26,242 nucleotides of DNA from the NCBI GenBank assembly GCA_029239415.1, contig JAQZAY010000013.1, positions 1 through 26,242 on the forward strand, in the 5' to 3' direction. The translations under genes were made by a program, and so were the position numbers. Position 1 is the first letter of the stretch. The number at the start of each line of letters is the position of its first letter. The notes beneath the pieces are model-generated. The model was not told the DNA's origin. It made no database searches and saw nothing but the letters and a program-made list of their open reading frames with translations. Below, one piece after another: positions 5,929-15,333 of the stretch. Source of the DNA: Pseudomonas sp. GTDB lineage: Bacteria > Pseudomonadota > Gammaproteobacteria > Pseudomonadales > Pseudomonadaceae.

Positions 5929-7127
5929 GCGGCGTGCGCCTGCAGGCGGGCCACCGGACGCTCGCGTACAGGCCAGTTCAGCGCGGCAGCCAACACACTG
6001 AGCAGCACCGAAATCTGCCAGACGAGGTCGTAGTTGCCGGTCTGGTCATATACCACTCCGCCCAACCAGCCGCCAAGGAAAGCGCCCAACTGGTGGAACA
6101 GGAAGACGATGCCGCCGAGCATGGACAGGTTGCGCACGCCGAACAGCGTGGCGACGGTGCCGTTGGTCAAGGGCACGGTGGACAGCCACAACAGGCCCAT
6201 GGCAATGCCGAACAGGTAGGCGCTGACCTCTGTCACTGGAGCGAGCAGGAACAGCACGATGACCACCCCGCGCAGCAGGTACAGGCCGGTCAGCAGCCGC
6301 GGCTTGGACATGCGCCCGCCGAGCCAGCCGGCCGTGTAGGTACCGACGATGTTGAACAGTCCGACCAGCGCAAGCACGGTGGTGCCTGTGGTAGCCGGCA
6401 GGTGCTGGTCGACCAGGTAGGCCGGCAGGTGGACGCCGATGAACACCACCTGGAATCCGCAGACGAAGAAGCCAAGCGCCAGCAACCAGAAGCCGGGGTG
6501 CGAGCAGGCCTCGCGCAGGGCCTCGCCCAAGGTCTGTTCGACACCGTGGCTGGGCAGCGGCCGGTCACGCAGCAGGCCCACCAGCGGCACGATGAATGCG
6601 ACCAGCAAGCCGAGCACCAGCAACGCCGCGGACCAGCCGAGCCAGCCGATCAGGCCGAGGGTCCCGGGCAACATGGCGAACTGGCCGAATGATCCCGCGG
6701 CACTCGCGATGCCCATCGCCATGCTGCGTTTCTCGGCCGGTACCGAGCGCCCGACCACACCCAGGATCACCGAGAAGGACGTCCCCGAAAGGCCGATGCC
6801 GATGAGCAGCCCCGCACTCAGGGACAGCGACCAGGGAGAATCGGCCATGCCCATGAGCACCAGGCCGGCCGCATAAAGAATGCCGCCGATGATCACTACC
6901 CTGGCGGCGCCGAGACGATCGGCCAGGGCGCCGGCGAACGGCTGGGCGAGTCCCCAGATCAGGTTCTGCAAGGCGATGGCGAAGGCGAACACTTCGCGTC
7001 CCCAGCCAAAGTCGGCGCTCATGGGCGCCAGGAACAGGCCGAAGCCGTGGCGCACACCCAGTGACAGCGCCAGGATCAACGCCGCACCGAGAAGAATCCA
7101 GCCGCTGATTCGCCAAACGGATGTCAT
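5925..7127 (-). CDS. MFS transporter (oxalate/formate-antiporter-like)
   Basis: This encodes 400 residues in two bundles of about six membrane helices, with a central loop near residues 190-215 (LLRDRPLPSHGVEQTLGEAL). The first cytoplasmic loop carries the MFS motif A-like GALADRLGAARV. The N-terminal SLGVRHGFGLFLAPMSADFGWGREVF resembles the OFA and monocarboxylate-type MFS families. The substrate cannot be read from sequence; small organic acids are a family-based guess. GGAG lies about ten bases upstream of the ATG. The stop overlaps the start of the 40-residue ORF (ATGA). It lies between the glycoside hydrolase (76-base gap) and the peroxidase on the same strand. Confidence 0.88.
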   Translation of the reverse strand: MTSVWRISGWILLGAALILALSLGVRHGFGLFLAPMSADFGWGREVFAFAIALQNLIWGLAQPFAGALADRLGAARVVIIGGILYAAGLVLMGMADSPWSLSLSAGLLIGIGLSGTSFSVILGVVGRSVPAEKRSMAMGIASAAGSFGQFAMLPGTLGLIGWLGWSAALLVLGLLVAFIVPLVGLLRDRPLPSHGVEQTLGEALREACSHPGFWLLALGFFVCGFQVVFIGVHLPAYLVDQHLPATTGTTVLALVGLFNIVGTYTAGWLGGRMSKPRLLTGLYLLRGVVIVLFLLAPVTEVSAYLFGIAMGLLWLSTVPLTNGTVATLFGVRNLSMLGGIVFLFHQLGAFLGGWLGGVVYDQTGNYDLVWQISVLLSVLAAALNWPVRERPVARLQAHAA

Positions 7128-7203
7128 TGTTGTTCTCCAGTCATCGCGAGGTCATGCGGATATATACCCGCGCCGGGATGACTGCAAGCGATTCATGCGC
7201 CGA

Positions 7204-8388
7204 TCAGGGTTGCAGCCGCCGCCGGATGGGCTCGAACGCCGGGGTCGCCTGGCGCGCGATCGGGTCGGGCTCGCCCTTTTCGATCGCCTCCCAGTACTTC
7301 CAGGGCACTTTCGCCGTGCCCAGCTCGTAGTCCATGCCGTCCCAGCTGTCTTCGCGAAAGCTGTAGAACGCCCAGTGCAGGCCCGCGTCGTCCAGGACCT
7401 CCAGCACGTCTTCCAGGTATTGCCGGCAGCCTGGCAGTCGGCGCATGCATCCCAGTTCACCGACCACCAGCCGCGAGCTGGGCAGCTTCATGCTCGCCGC
7501 CCAGTGCAGCGGCTGGCGCAGATAGTCCGCCACCCGCTCCGCATCCCAGGCTTGCACCCGCCCACCAAAGGGCACCGGCCCGGGATAGGCGAGCGGCGTA
7601 TCGCGCAGCATGTTTGGCGCACTGGTCGCCGCGTAGGGCTCATACATGTGCACGCTGTACAGCGCCCTGCTGTCTGCCAGCGGCGCCTGCCAGTAGGCGA
7701 AGGCATCGGCTGCGGCGTACCAACCCGCGTCGAGCATCACCGGGGTGTGCGGGTCGACTTCGCGGATGGCCGCGACCACCTGCTGGTAGAACAAGGGCAG
7801 GTCACGTGCCCCACCCTGCTCGCGCTCGTACCAGGCGCGCATCGCCTGGGCGCTGGCATGCTCGGGCAGACCGCCATTCTTTTCCGGTGCCGGTTCGTTG
7901 ATAAGGTTGTAGGCGGCGATCGCCGGGTGGTCCTTGAGCGCAAGCGCCAGGTCGCGCCAGAAGGCGGCCGCCTGGCCCCAGTAGCGCTTGTCCTGCCAGA
8001 GCCGGTCGTCGAAGCGATCGTGGTTATTCTGTGACCAGCGCATGCCGGGCAGCGACAGCGGCGCGACGACCACTTTCAGGCCGGCCGCGCGGGCAGCGTC
8101 CAGCACCTGGCGCAGCTGCGCCAGATCGGAGGCGGAAAGCCCCTTGTAGTCATCGGCATCGCCCAGCAGGAAGTCCCGTCCCTCGGGCCGCCACTTGTCA
8201 TAGGACAAGCGCACCCAGCTCGCGCCATAGGCCCGCAGGGCGTCGAAGTAGTCTTGCTGCGGCGGCAGGCGGTTGAAGCTGTTGCCGCCCTGGCGCGGCG
8301 TGTCCCAGAAGTCGATGAGGTCGGCGGCGACGGTCTTGCCCGAAAGGCAGCACAGCGCCATCAGGCTTGCAGTGATCCAGTTGCGCAT
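7204..8388 (-). CDS. Secreted family 5 glycoside hydrolase (cellulase-like)
   Basis: This encodes 394 residues from the ATG at 8388, with AGGAG at good spacing; a start further upstream at 8436 is poorer. A signal peptide spans about residues 1-21 (LMALCCLSGKTVAA). It is a GH5-type (beta/alpha)8 barrel: NLINEP with the predicted acid/base Glu165, HMY with His247 and Tyr249 near the active site, and VVGELGC with the predicted nucleophile Glu311. WAFYSFREDSWDGMDYE is the usual late barrel segment. GH5 enzymes retain configuration and cleave beta-1,4-glucans, mannans or related glycans; the substrate is unknown. It begins 82 bases after cobS on the same strand with no obvious promoter between, so it may be cotranscribed with the cob operon. 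Confidence 0.88.
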   Translation of the reverse strand: MRNWITASLMALCCLSGKTVAADLIDFWDTPRQGGNSFNRLPPQQDYFDALRAYGASWVRLSYDKWRPEGRDFLLGDADDYKGLSASDLAQLRQVLDAARAAGLKVVVAPLSLPGMRWSQNNHDRFDDRLWQDKRYWGQAAAFWRDLALALKDHPAIAAYNLINEPAPEKNGGLPEHASAQAMRAWYEREQGGARDLPLFYQQVVAAIREVDPHTPVMLDAGWYAAADAFAYWQAPLADSRALYSVHMYEPYAATSAPNMLRDTPLAYPGPVPFGGRVQAWDAERVADYLRQPLHWAASMKLPSSRLVVGELGCMRRLPGCRQYLEDVLEVLDDAGLHWAFYSFREDSWDGMDYELGTAKVPWKYWEAIEKGEPDPIARQATPAFEPIRRRLQP

Positions 8389-8470
8389 ACAATCTCCTGG
8401 CCAGGATGGGAAAGGCGGCGAGGATATGCCCAGCAAGCTGTTCAGGCACTAAACGAGACGTGTCCGAGCG

Positions 8471-9199
8471 TTACAGGGCCAGCACGACCACCACGGCCAG
8501 CTCCAGCAGTTCCAGCAGCGCCCCTGCCGTGTCGCCGGTGGTACCGCCCAGGCGCCGGCACATCAGCTGACGCAGCCAGGCGAAGACCAGCAGCGACACC
8601 GCCAGCACCACCAGGGCCTGCAGCCCGCCCAGCAGCAGGCACCCCAGGCCGCACGCCAGTACCACCCCACGCCCCGCGCTGCGGGGCAGATGATCCGCGA
8701 GCGCCTGGCCCAGGCCACCGGGCCTGACATAGGGGGTGCACAGGAACAGCCCCAGCAACCCGGTCCGCCCGACCAGCGGCGCCAGCACCAGCCAGACGCC
8801 CTCCCCGCGCTCGACCAGCACCCAGACCGCACACAACTTGAGCAGCAGCACCAGCACCAGGGTGACCACGGCAACAGGCCCGCTGCGCGGGTCCTTCATG
8901 ATCTGCAAGGTGCGTTCGCGATCGCCGAAACCGCCAAGCCAGGCGTCGGCGCTGTCCGCCAGGCCGTCCAGGTGCAGCGCCCCGCTGAGCACGACCCACA
9001 AGGCCAGCAGCAAGGCGGCCTGCAACGGCGGCGCAGTGCCTTGCAGCAGGCCGCTGGCGCCCCACAGCAGCACGCCGAAGAGCAGCCCGATCGCCGGATA
9101 GAACAGCAGCGAACGGCCCATCTGCCAAGGCGCAGGCATGCCGGGCAAGGTGACCGGCAGGCTGCTCAGGAACTGCAGGGCGATCCAGAACGGCAGCAT
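8471..9199 (-). CDS. cobS: Cobalamin synthase (adenosylcobinamide-GDP ribazoletransferase)
   Basis: This encodes 242 residues, an integral membrane protein with several helices. It joins adenosylcobinamide-GDP with alpha-ribazole (or its phosphate), the closing step of nucleotide loop assembly, at the inner membrane. The conserved HLDGLADSADAWLGG and MKDPRSGPVAV motifs, with acidic residues for metal binding, are both visible, along with an N-terminal LQFLSSLPV. The start MLPFWIALQF at 9199 lies one base after the phosphatase stop, with GAGGTGG upstream. An earlier in-frame start exists but is not supported. The last cob gene of the operon. Confidence 0.95.
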   Translation of the reverse strand: MLPFWIALQFLSSLPVTLPGMPAPWQMGRSLLFYPAIGLLFGVLLWGASGLLQGTAPPLQAALLLALWVVLSGALHLDGLADSADAWLGGFGDRERTLQIMKDPRSGPVAVVTLVLVLLLKLCAVWVLVERGEGVWLVLAPLVGRTGLLGLFLCTPYVRPGGLGQALADHLPRSAGRGVVLACGLGCLLLGGLQALVVLAVSLLVFAWLRQLMCRRLGGTTGDTAGALLELLELAVVVVLAL

Positions 9200-9200
9200 G

Positions 9201-9770
9201 TCAGGCCACCTCGGCCAGCTGGCCGTCATCCTGGAGCGCCAGGCGCACCAGGGCACCATGGCCGACCTCGACCTGCAGCAACTGCTCGCGCGGCAGGCCA
9301 CGGGCACGCGCCAGCAGCAGGCGCATGACGCCGCCATGCGTCACCAGCAGCACGCGCTTGCCGGCATGCGCGTGCTGCAGTCGCTCGATCGCGTCCAGTA
9401 CCCGCTTGGCGAAGGCCAGGACCGTTTCGCCGCCGGGCGGGGTATAGCCATATGGATCAGCCCAGAAGCGCCCCAGCTCCTCGGCATGGGTCTCCATCAG
9501 TTGCGCGGCGCTGCGGCCCTCCCATTCACCGAAATGCAGCTCTTGCAACGAGGGCTCGCGCCGCACTGCCAGGCCGAGGCGGACGCCAAGTTCATCGGCG
9601 AACAGCGCGCAGCGCTGCAAGGACGAGCTGACCAGCACATCCCAAGGACCGCCCTGTTCGACCGCCGCGCGCATCTGTGCCCATCCAAGGGGGGTCAGCG
9701 CATCGTCCAGGCTGCCACGCAGGCCGCCACCCTGCTCGGTTTCACCGTGGCGCAACAGGTCGAGGATCAT
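9201..9770 (-). CDS. cobC: Alpha-ribazole phosphatase, histidine phosphatase family
   Basis: This encodes 189 residues from the ATG at 9770, which overlaps the cobT stop as ATGA. The frame is open further upstream, but that part lies inside cobT. The N-terminal LLRHGET carries the phospho-accepting His8. ELHFGEWEG supplies the acid residue, and VTHGGVMR the second catalytic His. The enzyme removes phosphate from alpha-ribazole-5'-phosphate (or from adenosylcobalamin-5'-phosphate). This is CobC in Salmonella naming and should not be confused with the decarboxylase also called CobC at 12793-13785. The specific role rests on position between cobT and cobS. Confidence 0.9.
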   Translation of the reverse strand: MILDLLRHGETEQGGGLRGSLDDALTPLGWAQMRAAVEQGGPWDVLVSSSLQRCALFADELGVRLGLAVRREPSLQELHFGEWEGRSAAQLMETHAEELGRFWADPYGYTPPGGETVLAFAKRVLDAIERLQHAHAGKRVLLVTHGGVMRLLLARARGLPREQLLQVEVGHGALVRLALQDDGQLAEVA

Positions 9771-10822
9771 GCTGGCCGGTCCGCCACGGCCGCTTCGGCG
9801 AATGTCGCCATCTGCCCGTGCAGGGCACAAGCCAGGCGCAGCAGCGGCACGGCCAGGGCGGCGCCGCTGCCTTCGCCCAGGCGCAGGCCGAGGGCCAGCA
9901 AGGGCTCGGCCTGCAGGGCGGCGAGCACGGCCAGGTGTCCCGGCTCGGCACCCTGGTGGGCAAACAGCAGCCATGCACGGCACTGCGGGTTGAGGCGTAC
10001 CGCCACCAGCGCCGCGACGCTGCAGATGAAACCATCGACCAGTGCAGGCACGCCGTGCTGGGCACAGGCCAGGTAGGCTCCGGCCAACGCGGCGATCTCC
10101 AGGCCACCCACGCAGCCCAGTGCGTGCAACGGGTCATCGGCGCGTGTGCCGTGCAGCGCCAGGGCCCGCTCGATCACCTCGGCCTTGTGCCGCACGCCAG
10201 CGCTGTCCAGCCCGGTGCCAGGGCCACTGAGCTCGCGCGCCGGGCAGCCTGTCAGGGCGCTCGCCAGGGCTGCGGCGGCCGTGGTGTTGCCAATGCCCAT
10301 CTCGCCGCCGATGAATAGCTGTGCACCGTGGCTGATGGCGCGCAGGACACTGTCGCGACCGCCCTGCAGGGCGCCGTGCAGTTGTTCCTGCGTCATGGCC
10401 GGCTGGCGAGCGAAGTTGGCAGTACCTGCGCCCAGACGCAGGTGCCGGACGCCAGGCAATTCGAGCGTGGGGTCGATGGTACCCAGGTCAACGACCTCAA
10501 GGCGTGCGTCGAGCTGGCGCGCCAGCACGCTGATGGCCGCGCCGCCGCCGACGAAGTTGCGCAGCATCTGCCCGGTCACTGCCTGCGGATAGGCGGAGAT
10601 GCCCTCCTCGACCACGCCATGGTCACCGGCGAAGATACAGATGCCCACCTGCTCGAGGTGCGGTCGTTCCTGGCCCTGCATGCCCGCCAGGCGCACCGCG
10701 AGGGATTCCAGCTGGCCGAGGGAGCCGGCGGGCTTGGTCAGCTGTTGCTGACGGGCAAGGGCCTGGTCCATGGCGGCTTGGTCGAGGGGTTGGCAGGCGT
10801 CGCGCCACCAGGTCTGGTTCAT
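9767..10822 (-). CDS. cobT: Nicotinate-nucleotide--dimethylbenzimidazole phosphoribosyltransferase
   Basis: This encodes 351 residues. It transfers phosphoribose from nicotinate mononucleotide to 5,6-dimethylbenzimidazole, giving alpha-ribazole phosphate. Recognisable segments are [53 protein letters not shown] and [11 protein letters not shown]. The Glu of the last segment is residue 317, the position of the catalytic base in the Salmonella enzyme. The start overlaps the cobP stop (ATGA) and the stop overlaps the phosphatase start (ATGA). With bluB in the same operon the DMB substrate is made locally. Confidence 0.97.
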   Translation of the reverse strand: MNQTWWRDACQPLDQAAMDQALARQQQLTKPAGSLGQLESLAVRLAGMQGQERPHLEQVGICIFAGDHGVVEEGISAYPQAVTGQMLRNFVGGGAAISVLARQLDARLEVVDLGTIDPTLELPGVRHLRLGAGTANFARQPAMTQEQLHGALQGGRDSVLRAISHGAQLFIGGEMGIGNTTAAAALASALTGCPARELSGPGTGLDSAGVRHKAEVIERALALHGTRADDPLHALGCVGGLEIAALAGAYLACAQHGVPALVDGFICSVAALVAVRLNPQCRAWLLFAHQGAEPGHLAVLAALQAEPLLALGLRLGEGSGAALAVPLLRLACALHGQMATFAEAAVADRPA

Positions 10823-11340
10823 AGGGCAGGTCCTTTGAGCATGAGAGGGAGGCCGGCCACCGTCAGTACCACGCGCTCGCATCGCTCGGCCACGGCCTGG
10901 TGCGTCAGGCCGGCCAGGTCGACGTAGCGACGGGTCAGCTCGCCCATGGGCACCACGCCCAGGCCGGTTTCGTTGCTGACCAGGATGACGGTGCCGGCAA
11001 GCGAGGCCAGGCATTCGAGCAGTGCGTCGTGCTCTTGCTGCAGGCGCTGCTGGTCTTCGAGCATCAGCAGGTTGGTCAGCCAGAGGGTCAGGCAATCGAC
11101 CAGCAGACAACGGCCTTCGGCCGCTTCGGCGCGCAGCACGGCGGCGAGCGCCAGGGGCTCTTCGACCAGTCCCCAGCTAGCGGGACGACGCTCGCGGTGC
11201 AGCCTGACCCGAGTGCTCATTTCGCCGTCCAGCGGCTGGCTGGTGGCAATGTAGGTGACCGGCAACCCGCTGCCTGCGGCCAGTTGCTCGGCCAGGCGGC
11301 TCTTGCCGGAGCGGGCGCCGCCGAGAACAAGGGTGCGCAT
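10819..11340 (-). CDS. cobP: Adenosylcobinamide kinase / GTP:cobinamide-phosphate guanylyltransferase
   Basis: This encodes 173 residues (CobP; CobU in Salmonella). It phosphorylates adenosylcobinamide and transfers GMP to it, forming adenosylcobinamide-GDP. The P-loop GGARSGKS is at residues 7-14. [14 protein letters not shown] contains His48, aligned with the guanylylated His of Cob[14 protein letters not shown] and [11 protein letters not shown] are further family signatures. The ATG at 11340 is one base after the cobQ stop. The long frame reaching back to 11544 is inside cobQ and was not used. Confidence 0.96.
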   Translation of the reverse strand: MRTLVLGGARSGKSRLAEQLAAGSGLPVTYIATSQPLDGEMSTRVRLHRERRPASWGLVEEPLALAAVLRAEAAEGRCLLVDCLTLWLTNLLMLEDQQRLQQEHDALLECLASLAGTVILVSNETGLGVVPMGELTRRYVDLAGLTHQAVAERCERVVLTVAGLPLMLKGPAL

Positions 11341-11341
11341 G

Positions 11342-12796
11342 TCAGTCGATCCCACAGAGTCGGCGCAGGGCCGCGGTGTCCAGGTGCTGCTCGACCAGGT
11401 CGGCCAGGCGCTCGATATCGCGCTCGCGCAGGGCCTGGTAGTCGACCGGCTCGACCGCCTCCAGCCCCGCCCAGCGCAGCAGCGCAGCGCATGACTCGGT
11501 GCCCTCGAACAGGCCGTGCAGGTAGGTGGCCAGCACTTGCCCATCGGCGCTTACCGCGCCGTCGCAGCGCCCATCGGCCAGCTGCAGCGCGGGTCGCTCC
11601 AGGGCCGGACCACGGGTGACCCCGGCATGGATCTCGTAGCCGGTCACCGGCGCCTTCTCCAGCTCCAGGATGCCGGCGACGTTACGCAGTTGCTTGTCGG
11701 CTTCGAGCACGGTGCTGTAGTCCAGCAGGCCCAGGCCCTGGCTGGAGCCCGCGCTGCCTTCCAGGCCCAGCGGGTCGTGCACGTGCTGGCCCAGCATCTG
11801 CAGGCCACCGCAGATGCCGATCAGCTTGCCGCCATAGCGCAGGTGGCGGGCGATGGCACTGTCCCAGCCACGCGCGCGCAGCTGCGCAAGGTCGCCGCGC
11901 ACGCTCTTGGAGCCCGGCAGGATGATCAGGTCGGCCGCGGGAATCGGCTGGCCAGGCCCGACGAACTGCAGGTCGACCTGCGGGTGCAGGCGCAGCGGGT
12001 CGAAGTCGGTATGGTTGCTGATGCGCGGCAGCACCGGGACGATGACCTTCAGGGCGCGCTCGTGCTTGGCGCCCTGGCGCTGGTCGATGCCGTCCTCGGC
12101 TTCCAGGTGAAGGTCGCTGACATGGGGCAGCACGCCCAGTACCGGCTTGCCGGTACGCGCCTCGAGCCAGTCCAGTCCCGGCTGCAGCAGGGCGATGTCG
12201 CCACGGAAACGGTTGATGACAAAGCCCTTGACCCGCGCCTGTTCGCTCGGCGACAGCAGCTCGAGGGTGCCGACCAGATGGGCGAAGACCCCGCCACGGT
12301 TGATGTCGGCCACCAGGACGACCGGGCAGTCGACCGCCTCGGCAAAGCCCATGTTGGCGATGTCCCCGGCACGCAGGTTGATCTCCGCCGGCGAGCCCGC
12401 GCCTTCGACCATCACCACGGGATACCGCTGGCTCAGGCGCTGGTGCGAGGCCAGCACGGCCTGCATGGCGATGGACTTGTAGTCGTGGTAGGCCACGGCA
12501 TTCATGCAGGTGACCGCGCGACCATGGACGATGACCTGGGCGCCGGTGTCGCTGTTGGGCTTGAGCAGCACCGGGTTCATGTCGGTGTGCGGCGCCAGCC
12601 GGCAGGCCTGGGCCTGCACCGCCTGGGCGCGGCCGATCTCGCCGCCGTCTGCAGTGACGGCGCTGTTGAGTGCCATGTTCTGCGGCTTGAAGGGCACGAC
12701 GGCAACGCCTTGGCGCAGCAGCCAGCGGCACAGCGCGGTCACCAGGGTGCTCTTGCCGGCATCGGAGGTGGTGCCTTGCACCATCAGGGTGGTCAT
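11342..12796 (-). CDS. cobQ: Cobyric acid synthase
   Basis: This encodes 484 residues. It amidates side chains b, d, e and g of adenosylcobyrinic acid a,c-diamide using glutamine and ATP. The N-terminal dethiobiotin-synthetase-like domain has [12 protein letters not shown] (residues 7-17, P-loop), [11 protein letters not shown] and the [11 protein letters not shown] motif. The C-terminal class I glutamine amidotransferase-like domain has [17 protein letters not shown] with Cys329, and ATYLHGLFE with His427. The ATG overlaps the preceding cobC stop (ATGA). Length is normal for the family. Confidence 0.97.
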   Translation of the reverse strand: MTTLMVQGTTSDAGKSTLVTALCRWLLRQGVAVVPFKPQNMALNSAVTADGGEIGRAQAVQAQACRLAPHTDMNPVLLKPNSDTGAQVIVHGRAVTCMNAVAYHDYKSIAMQAVLASHQRLSQRYPVVMVEGAGSPAEINLRAGDIANMGFAEAVDCPVVLVADINRGGVFAHLVGTLELLSPSEQARVKGFVINRFRGDIALLQPGLDWLEARTGKPVLGVLPHVSDLHLEAEDGIDQRQGAKHERALKVIVPVLPRISNHTDFDPLRLHPQVDLQFVGPGQPIPAADLIILPGSKSVRGDLAQLRARGWDSAIARHLRYGGKLIGICGGLQMLGQHVHDPLGLEGSAGSSQGLGLLDYSTVLEADKQLRNVAGILELEKAPVTGYEIHAGVTRGPALERPALQLADGRCDGAVSADGQVLATYLHGLFEGTESCAALLRWAGLEAVEPVDYQALRERDIERLADLVEQHLDTAALRRLCGID

Positions 12797-13785
12797 GCGG
12801 GCTCCTTGCGGTAGTCGTCCAGGGCCAGGCGCAGGCGCGCCAGGTCGGCATCGTGCTCAGGCAAGCCGAAGCGCAGCGCCGACAGGGTATCGAACAGGCG
12901 CACGAGAATGCCGCGCCGGGCCAGGAAGTCATGCAGCTGCGCCGCGTGCTCGGTGCGCACGTACTGGAACAGGTCGCAGCCTCCGGCCGGACTCAGGCCA
13001 GCGCTGGCCAGCACCGCCGCGAGGCGTTCGCTGGCGCTTGCGCAGCGGCTGATCTGGGCCTGATGTGAGGCCTCGTTGCGCAGGCAAGCCTGCCCGAGCA
13101 TGCGCGTCGGCCCGCTGACGGTCCAGGGCCCGAGCCACTCGGCAACCCGTTCGAGCAGCGCTCGCTCGGCGATCACAAAGCCCAGGCGCACCCCGGCCAG
13201 GCCGAAGAACTTGCCGAACGAGCGCAGCACGATCAGGCCAGGCTGCCCGGCATGGGCGGCGATGCTCTGCCCAGGGGTATTGTCCATGAACGCTTCGTCG
13301 ACCAGCAGCCAGCCGCCACGCGTGGCCAGCCGCGCATGCCAGGCCAGCAGGCGCTCGCCAGGCACCCTGCGGCCGGTGGGGTTGTTGGGGTTGACCAGCA
13401 CCAGCACGTCCAAGCCGTCGAGCTCGGTTTCCAGCGCCTGTTCGTCGAGCTCGCGCACCTGGTGCCCGGCACGCTGCCAGGCGTGGGCGTGCTCGGCATA
13501 GCAAGGCGCAAGCACACCGACGACACTGCGCTCGCGCAGCTGTGGCAAGGCCTGGATCGCCGCCTGTGAGCCGGCCACCGGCAGAAGCTGCGCCACGCCG
13601 TAATAAAGGCGAGCGGCCTGCTCCAGCCCATCGTCGGTCTCGGGCAGCCGCGCCCAGGCCTGCACAGGTATGTCGGGAATCGGGTACGGCCAGGGCGCGA
13701 TGCCGCTGGACAGGTCCAGCCAGCGGTCCCGGGCAATGCCATAGTGCTGCACCGCGCGCAGCAAGCGTCCACCGTGTTCAAGCAT
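12793..13785 (-). CDS. cobC: L-threonine-O-3-phosphate decarboxylase-like aminotransferase
   Basis: This encodes 330 residues of a PLP-dependent fold-type I enzyme (CobC of Pseudomonas denitrificans naming; CobD in Salmonella). It makes the aminopropanol phosphate arm attached by CobD/Cbi[11 protein letters not shown] is near the N-terminus, VNPNNPTG is at 131-138, VDEAF at 162-166, and [16 protein letters not shown] carries the PLP lysine Lys192. The start at 13785 overlaps the end of cobD by 8 bases, the longest overlap in the operon. The stop overlaps the cobQ ATG. The same symbol is used in other species for the phosphatase at 9201-9770. Confidence 0.94.
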   Translation of the reverse strand: MLEHGGRLLRAVQHYGIARDRWLDLSSGIAPWPYPIPDIPVQAWARLPETDDGLEQAARLYYGVAQLLPVAGSQAAIQALPQLRERSVVGVLAPCYAEHAHAWQRAGHQVRELDEQALETELDGLDVLVLVNPNNPTGRRVPGERLLAWHARLATRGGWLLVDEAFMDNTPGQSIAAHAGQPGLIVLRSFGKFFGLAGVRLGFVIAERALLERVAEWLGPWTVSGPTRMLGQACLRNEASHQAQISRCASASERLAAVLASAGLSPAGGCDLFQYVRTEHAAQLHDFLARRGILVRLFDTLSALRFGLPEHDADLARLRLALDDYRKEPA

Positions 13786-14686
13786 TGAACTGCGCTCCCA
13801 GGCAGATCAGCAACAACCACAACCACACGCCCTTGCGAACCAGCTGCCAGCCACGCTCGATGGCGTCGGCATCGGCCACCGGGCCCTCGCCCAGGCGCGC
13901 CCGCTCATGCAGTTCTCCGTGATAGACCGCCGGGCCGCCCAGTTCCACACCTAGGGCACCGGCACCAGCAGCCATGACCGGGCCGGCGTTGGGGCTGTCC
14001 CACAACGGGGCCTGGCGGCGCCAGCAGGCCAGCGCCAGGCGAGTCTTGCCCAGCAACGCGTAGGTCAGGGCCACCAGCCTGGCGGGAATATAATTGAGCA
14101 CGTCATCGATGCGCGCTGCCGCCCAGCCGAAGCGCTCGAAGCGCTCGTTGCGATACCCCCACATGGCGTCGAGGGTATTGCTCAGGCGATACAGCACCAC
14201 GCCGGGTGCGCCGGCCACGACAAACCAGAACAACGCGGCGAACACCGCATCGCTGCCGTTCTCGAGCACTGACTCGGTGGCCGCGCGCGCCACGGCGGAC
14301 TCATCGAGCTCACGCGTTTCGCGGCTCACCAGGTAGCCCACGCGCAGGCGCGCCTGCTCCAGGTCGCCACGGCGCAGCGCCTCGGCCACCGGCAGCACAT
14401 GCTCGCCCAGGCTGCGCATGCCCAGCGCGCAGTACAACGCAAGGATCTCCACCAACCAGCCCACGTAGGGCAGCCAGGACAGGATCATGGCGACCAGCGT
14501 CAGCGGCACCACGGCCAGGAACCAGGCACTGACCCCATGGCTGCGCCAGCCTCGGCCACCGGCATTGAGGCGCTGTTCAAGGCGCGAGGCCAGGCGCCCG
14601 AAGGCCACCAGCGGATGACGCCGCTGCGGCTCGCCCAGCAGCGCATCCAGGGCCACGCCAGCCACGGTCAGCAAGGCCACGCTCAT
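13778..14686 (-). CDS. cobD: Adenosylcobinamide-phosphate synthase (CbiB type)
   Basis: This encodes 302 residues of a membrane protein that attaches aminopropanol (phosphate) to adenosylcobyric acid. Family segments: [19 protein letters not shown] at the N-terminus, SRETRELDE and [19 protein letters not shown] in the middle, then [33 protein letters not shown] and [22 protein letters not shown]. Four to five hydrophobic helices are visible. The start at 14686 overlaps the bluB stop as ATGA and has a G-rich site upstream; a start at 14701 adds five residues and is less likely. Confidence 0.95.
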   Translation of the reverse strand: MSVALLTVAGVALDALLGEPQRRHPLVAFGRLASRLEQRLNAGGRGWRSHGVSAWFLAVVPLTLVAMILSWLPYVGWLVEILALYCALGMRSLGEHVLPVAEALRRGDLEQARLRVGYLVSRETRELDESAVARAATESVLENGSDAVFAALFWFVVAGAPGVVLYRLSNTLDAMWGYRNERFERFGWAAARIDDVLNYIPARLVALTYALLGKTRLALACWRRQAPLWDSPNAGPVMAAGAGALGVELGGPAVYHGELHERARLGEGPVADADAIERGWQLVRKGVWLWLLLICLGAQFNA

Positions 14687-15333
14687 TGTTCGTCCCCCCA
14701 TCGGTTTTCAAACAGCATCTCGCTCAGCGGCCGCTCCTGTGCCCAGCCTTCGAGCACCAGCATCGGCGCCGGGTAGAACGCCTCGACCGGTCCCAGGCAC
14801 AGCACGGCCAACGGCTTGGCACCTTGTGGCATGCCCAGCAGCGCAGCCAGTGCCTGGGGCTCGAACAGCGACACCCAGCCCATCCCCAGGCCCTCGGCGC
14901 GCGCCGCCAGCCAGAGGTTCTGGATTGCGCACGACAGCGACGCAAGGTCCATTTCCGGCAAGGTCCGTCGGCCGAAGATGTGGGTTTCCCGCTGGTCCAT
15001 CAAGGCCGCCACCAGCACCTCGGCGCAGTCGCCGATGCCTTCGACCTTGAGCTGCATGAATTCATCGGAACGCTCGCCCAGTGCCTGTGCAGTGCGTACC
15101 CGCTCCTCCTCCACCAGCGCCTGGATCTGCCCGCGCAGGGCACGGTCGCTGATGCGGATGAAGCGCCAGGGCTGCATCAGGCCGACGCTGGGGGCCTGGT
15201 GCGCCGCACCCAGTAGCCGGGCCAGCAGCTCGGGGGCGACCTGCCCCCCGGTGAAATGACGCATGTCACGGCGCTCGCCGATGGCGCGGTAGACCGCCGC
15301 TCGCTCGGCGTCACTGAAAGCCTGTTCGCTCAT
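14683..15333 (-). CDS. bluB: 5,6-dimethylbenzimidazole synthase
   Basis: This encodes 216 residues of the nitroreductase-like flavoprotein BluB, which uses O2 to fragment reduced FMN into 5,6-dimethylbenzimidazole, the lower ligand of B12. [14 protein letters not shown] near the N-terminus binds the flavin phosphate. [27 protein letters not shown] and [14 protein letters not shown] are the recognised BluB segments. Its presence points to oxygen-dependent lower-ligand synthesis. The ATG overlaps the cobB stop (ATGA). Confidence 0.95.
   Translation of the reverse strand: MSEQAFSDAERAAVYRAIGERRDMRHFTGGQVAPELLARLLGAAHQAPSVGLMQPWRFIRISDRALRGQIQALVEEERVRTAQALGERSDEFMQLKVEGIGDCAEVLVAALMDQRETHIFGRRTLPEMDLASLSCAIQNLWLAARAEGLGMGWVSLFEPQALAALLGMPQGAKPLAVLCLGPVEAFYPAPMLVLEGWAQERPLSEMLFENRWGDEQ

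Noticed and set aside
9771..9983. Upstream extension of the alpha-ribazole phosphatase frame
   Set aside because: It lies inside cobT; the RHGET motif must be near the N-terminus, which fits the start at 9770.
11516..12814. 432-residue plus-strand frame opposite cobQ
   Set aside because: Antisense to cobQ, without recognisable domains; a product of high GC3 bias.
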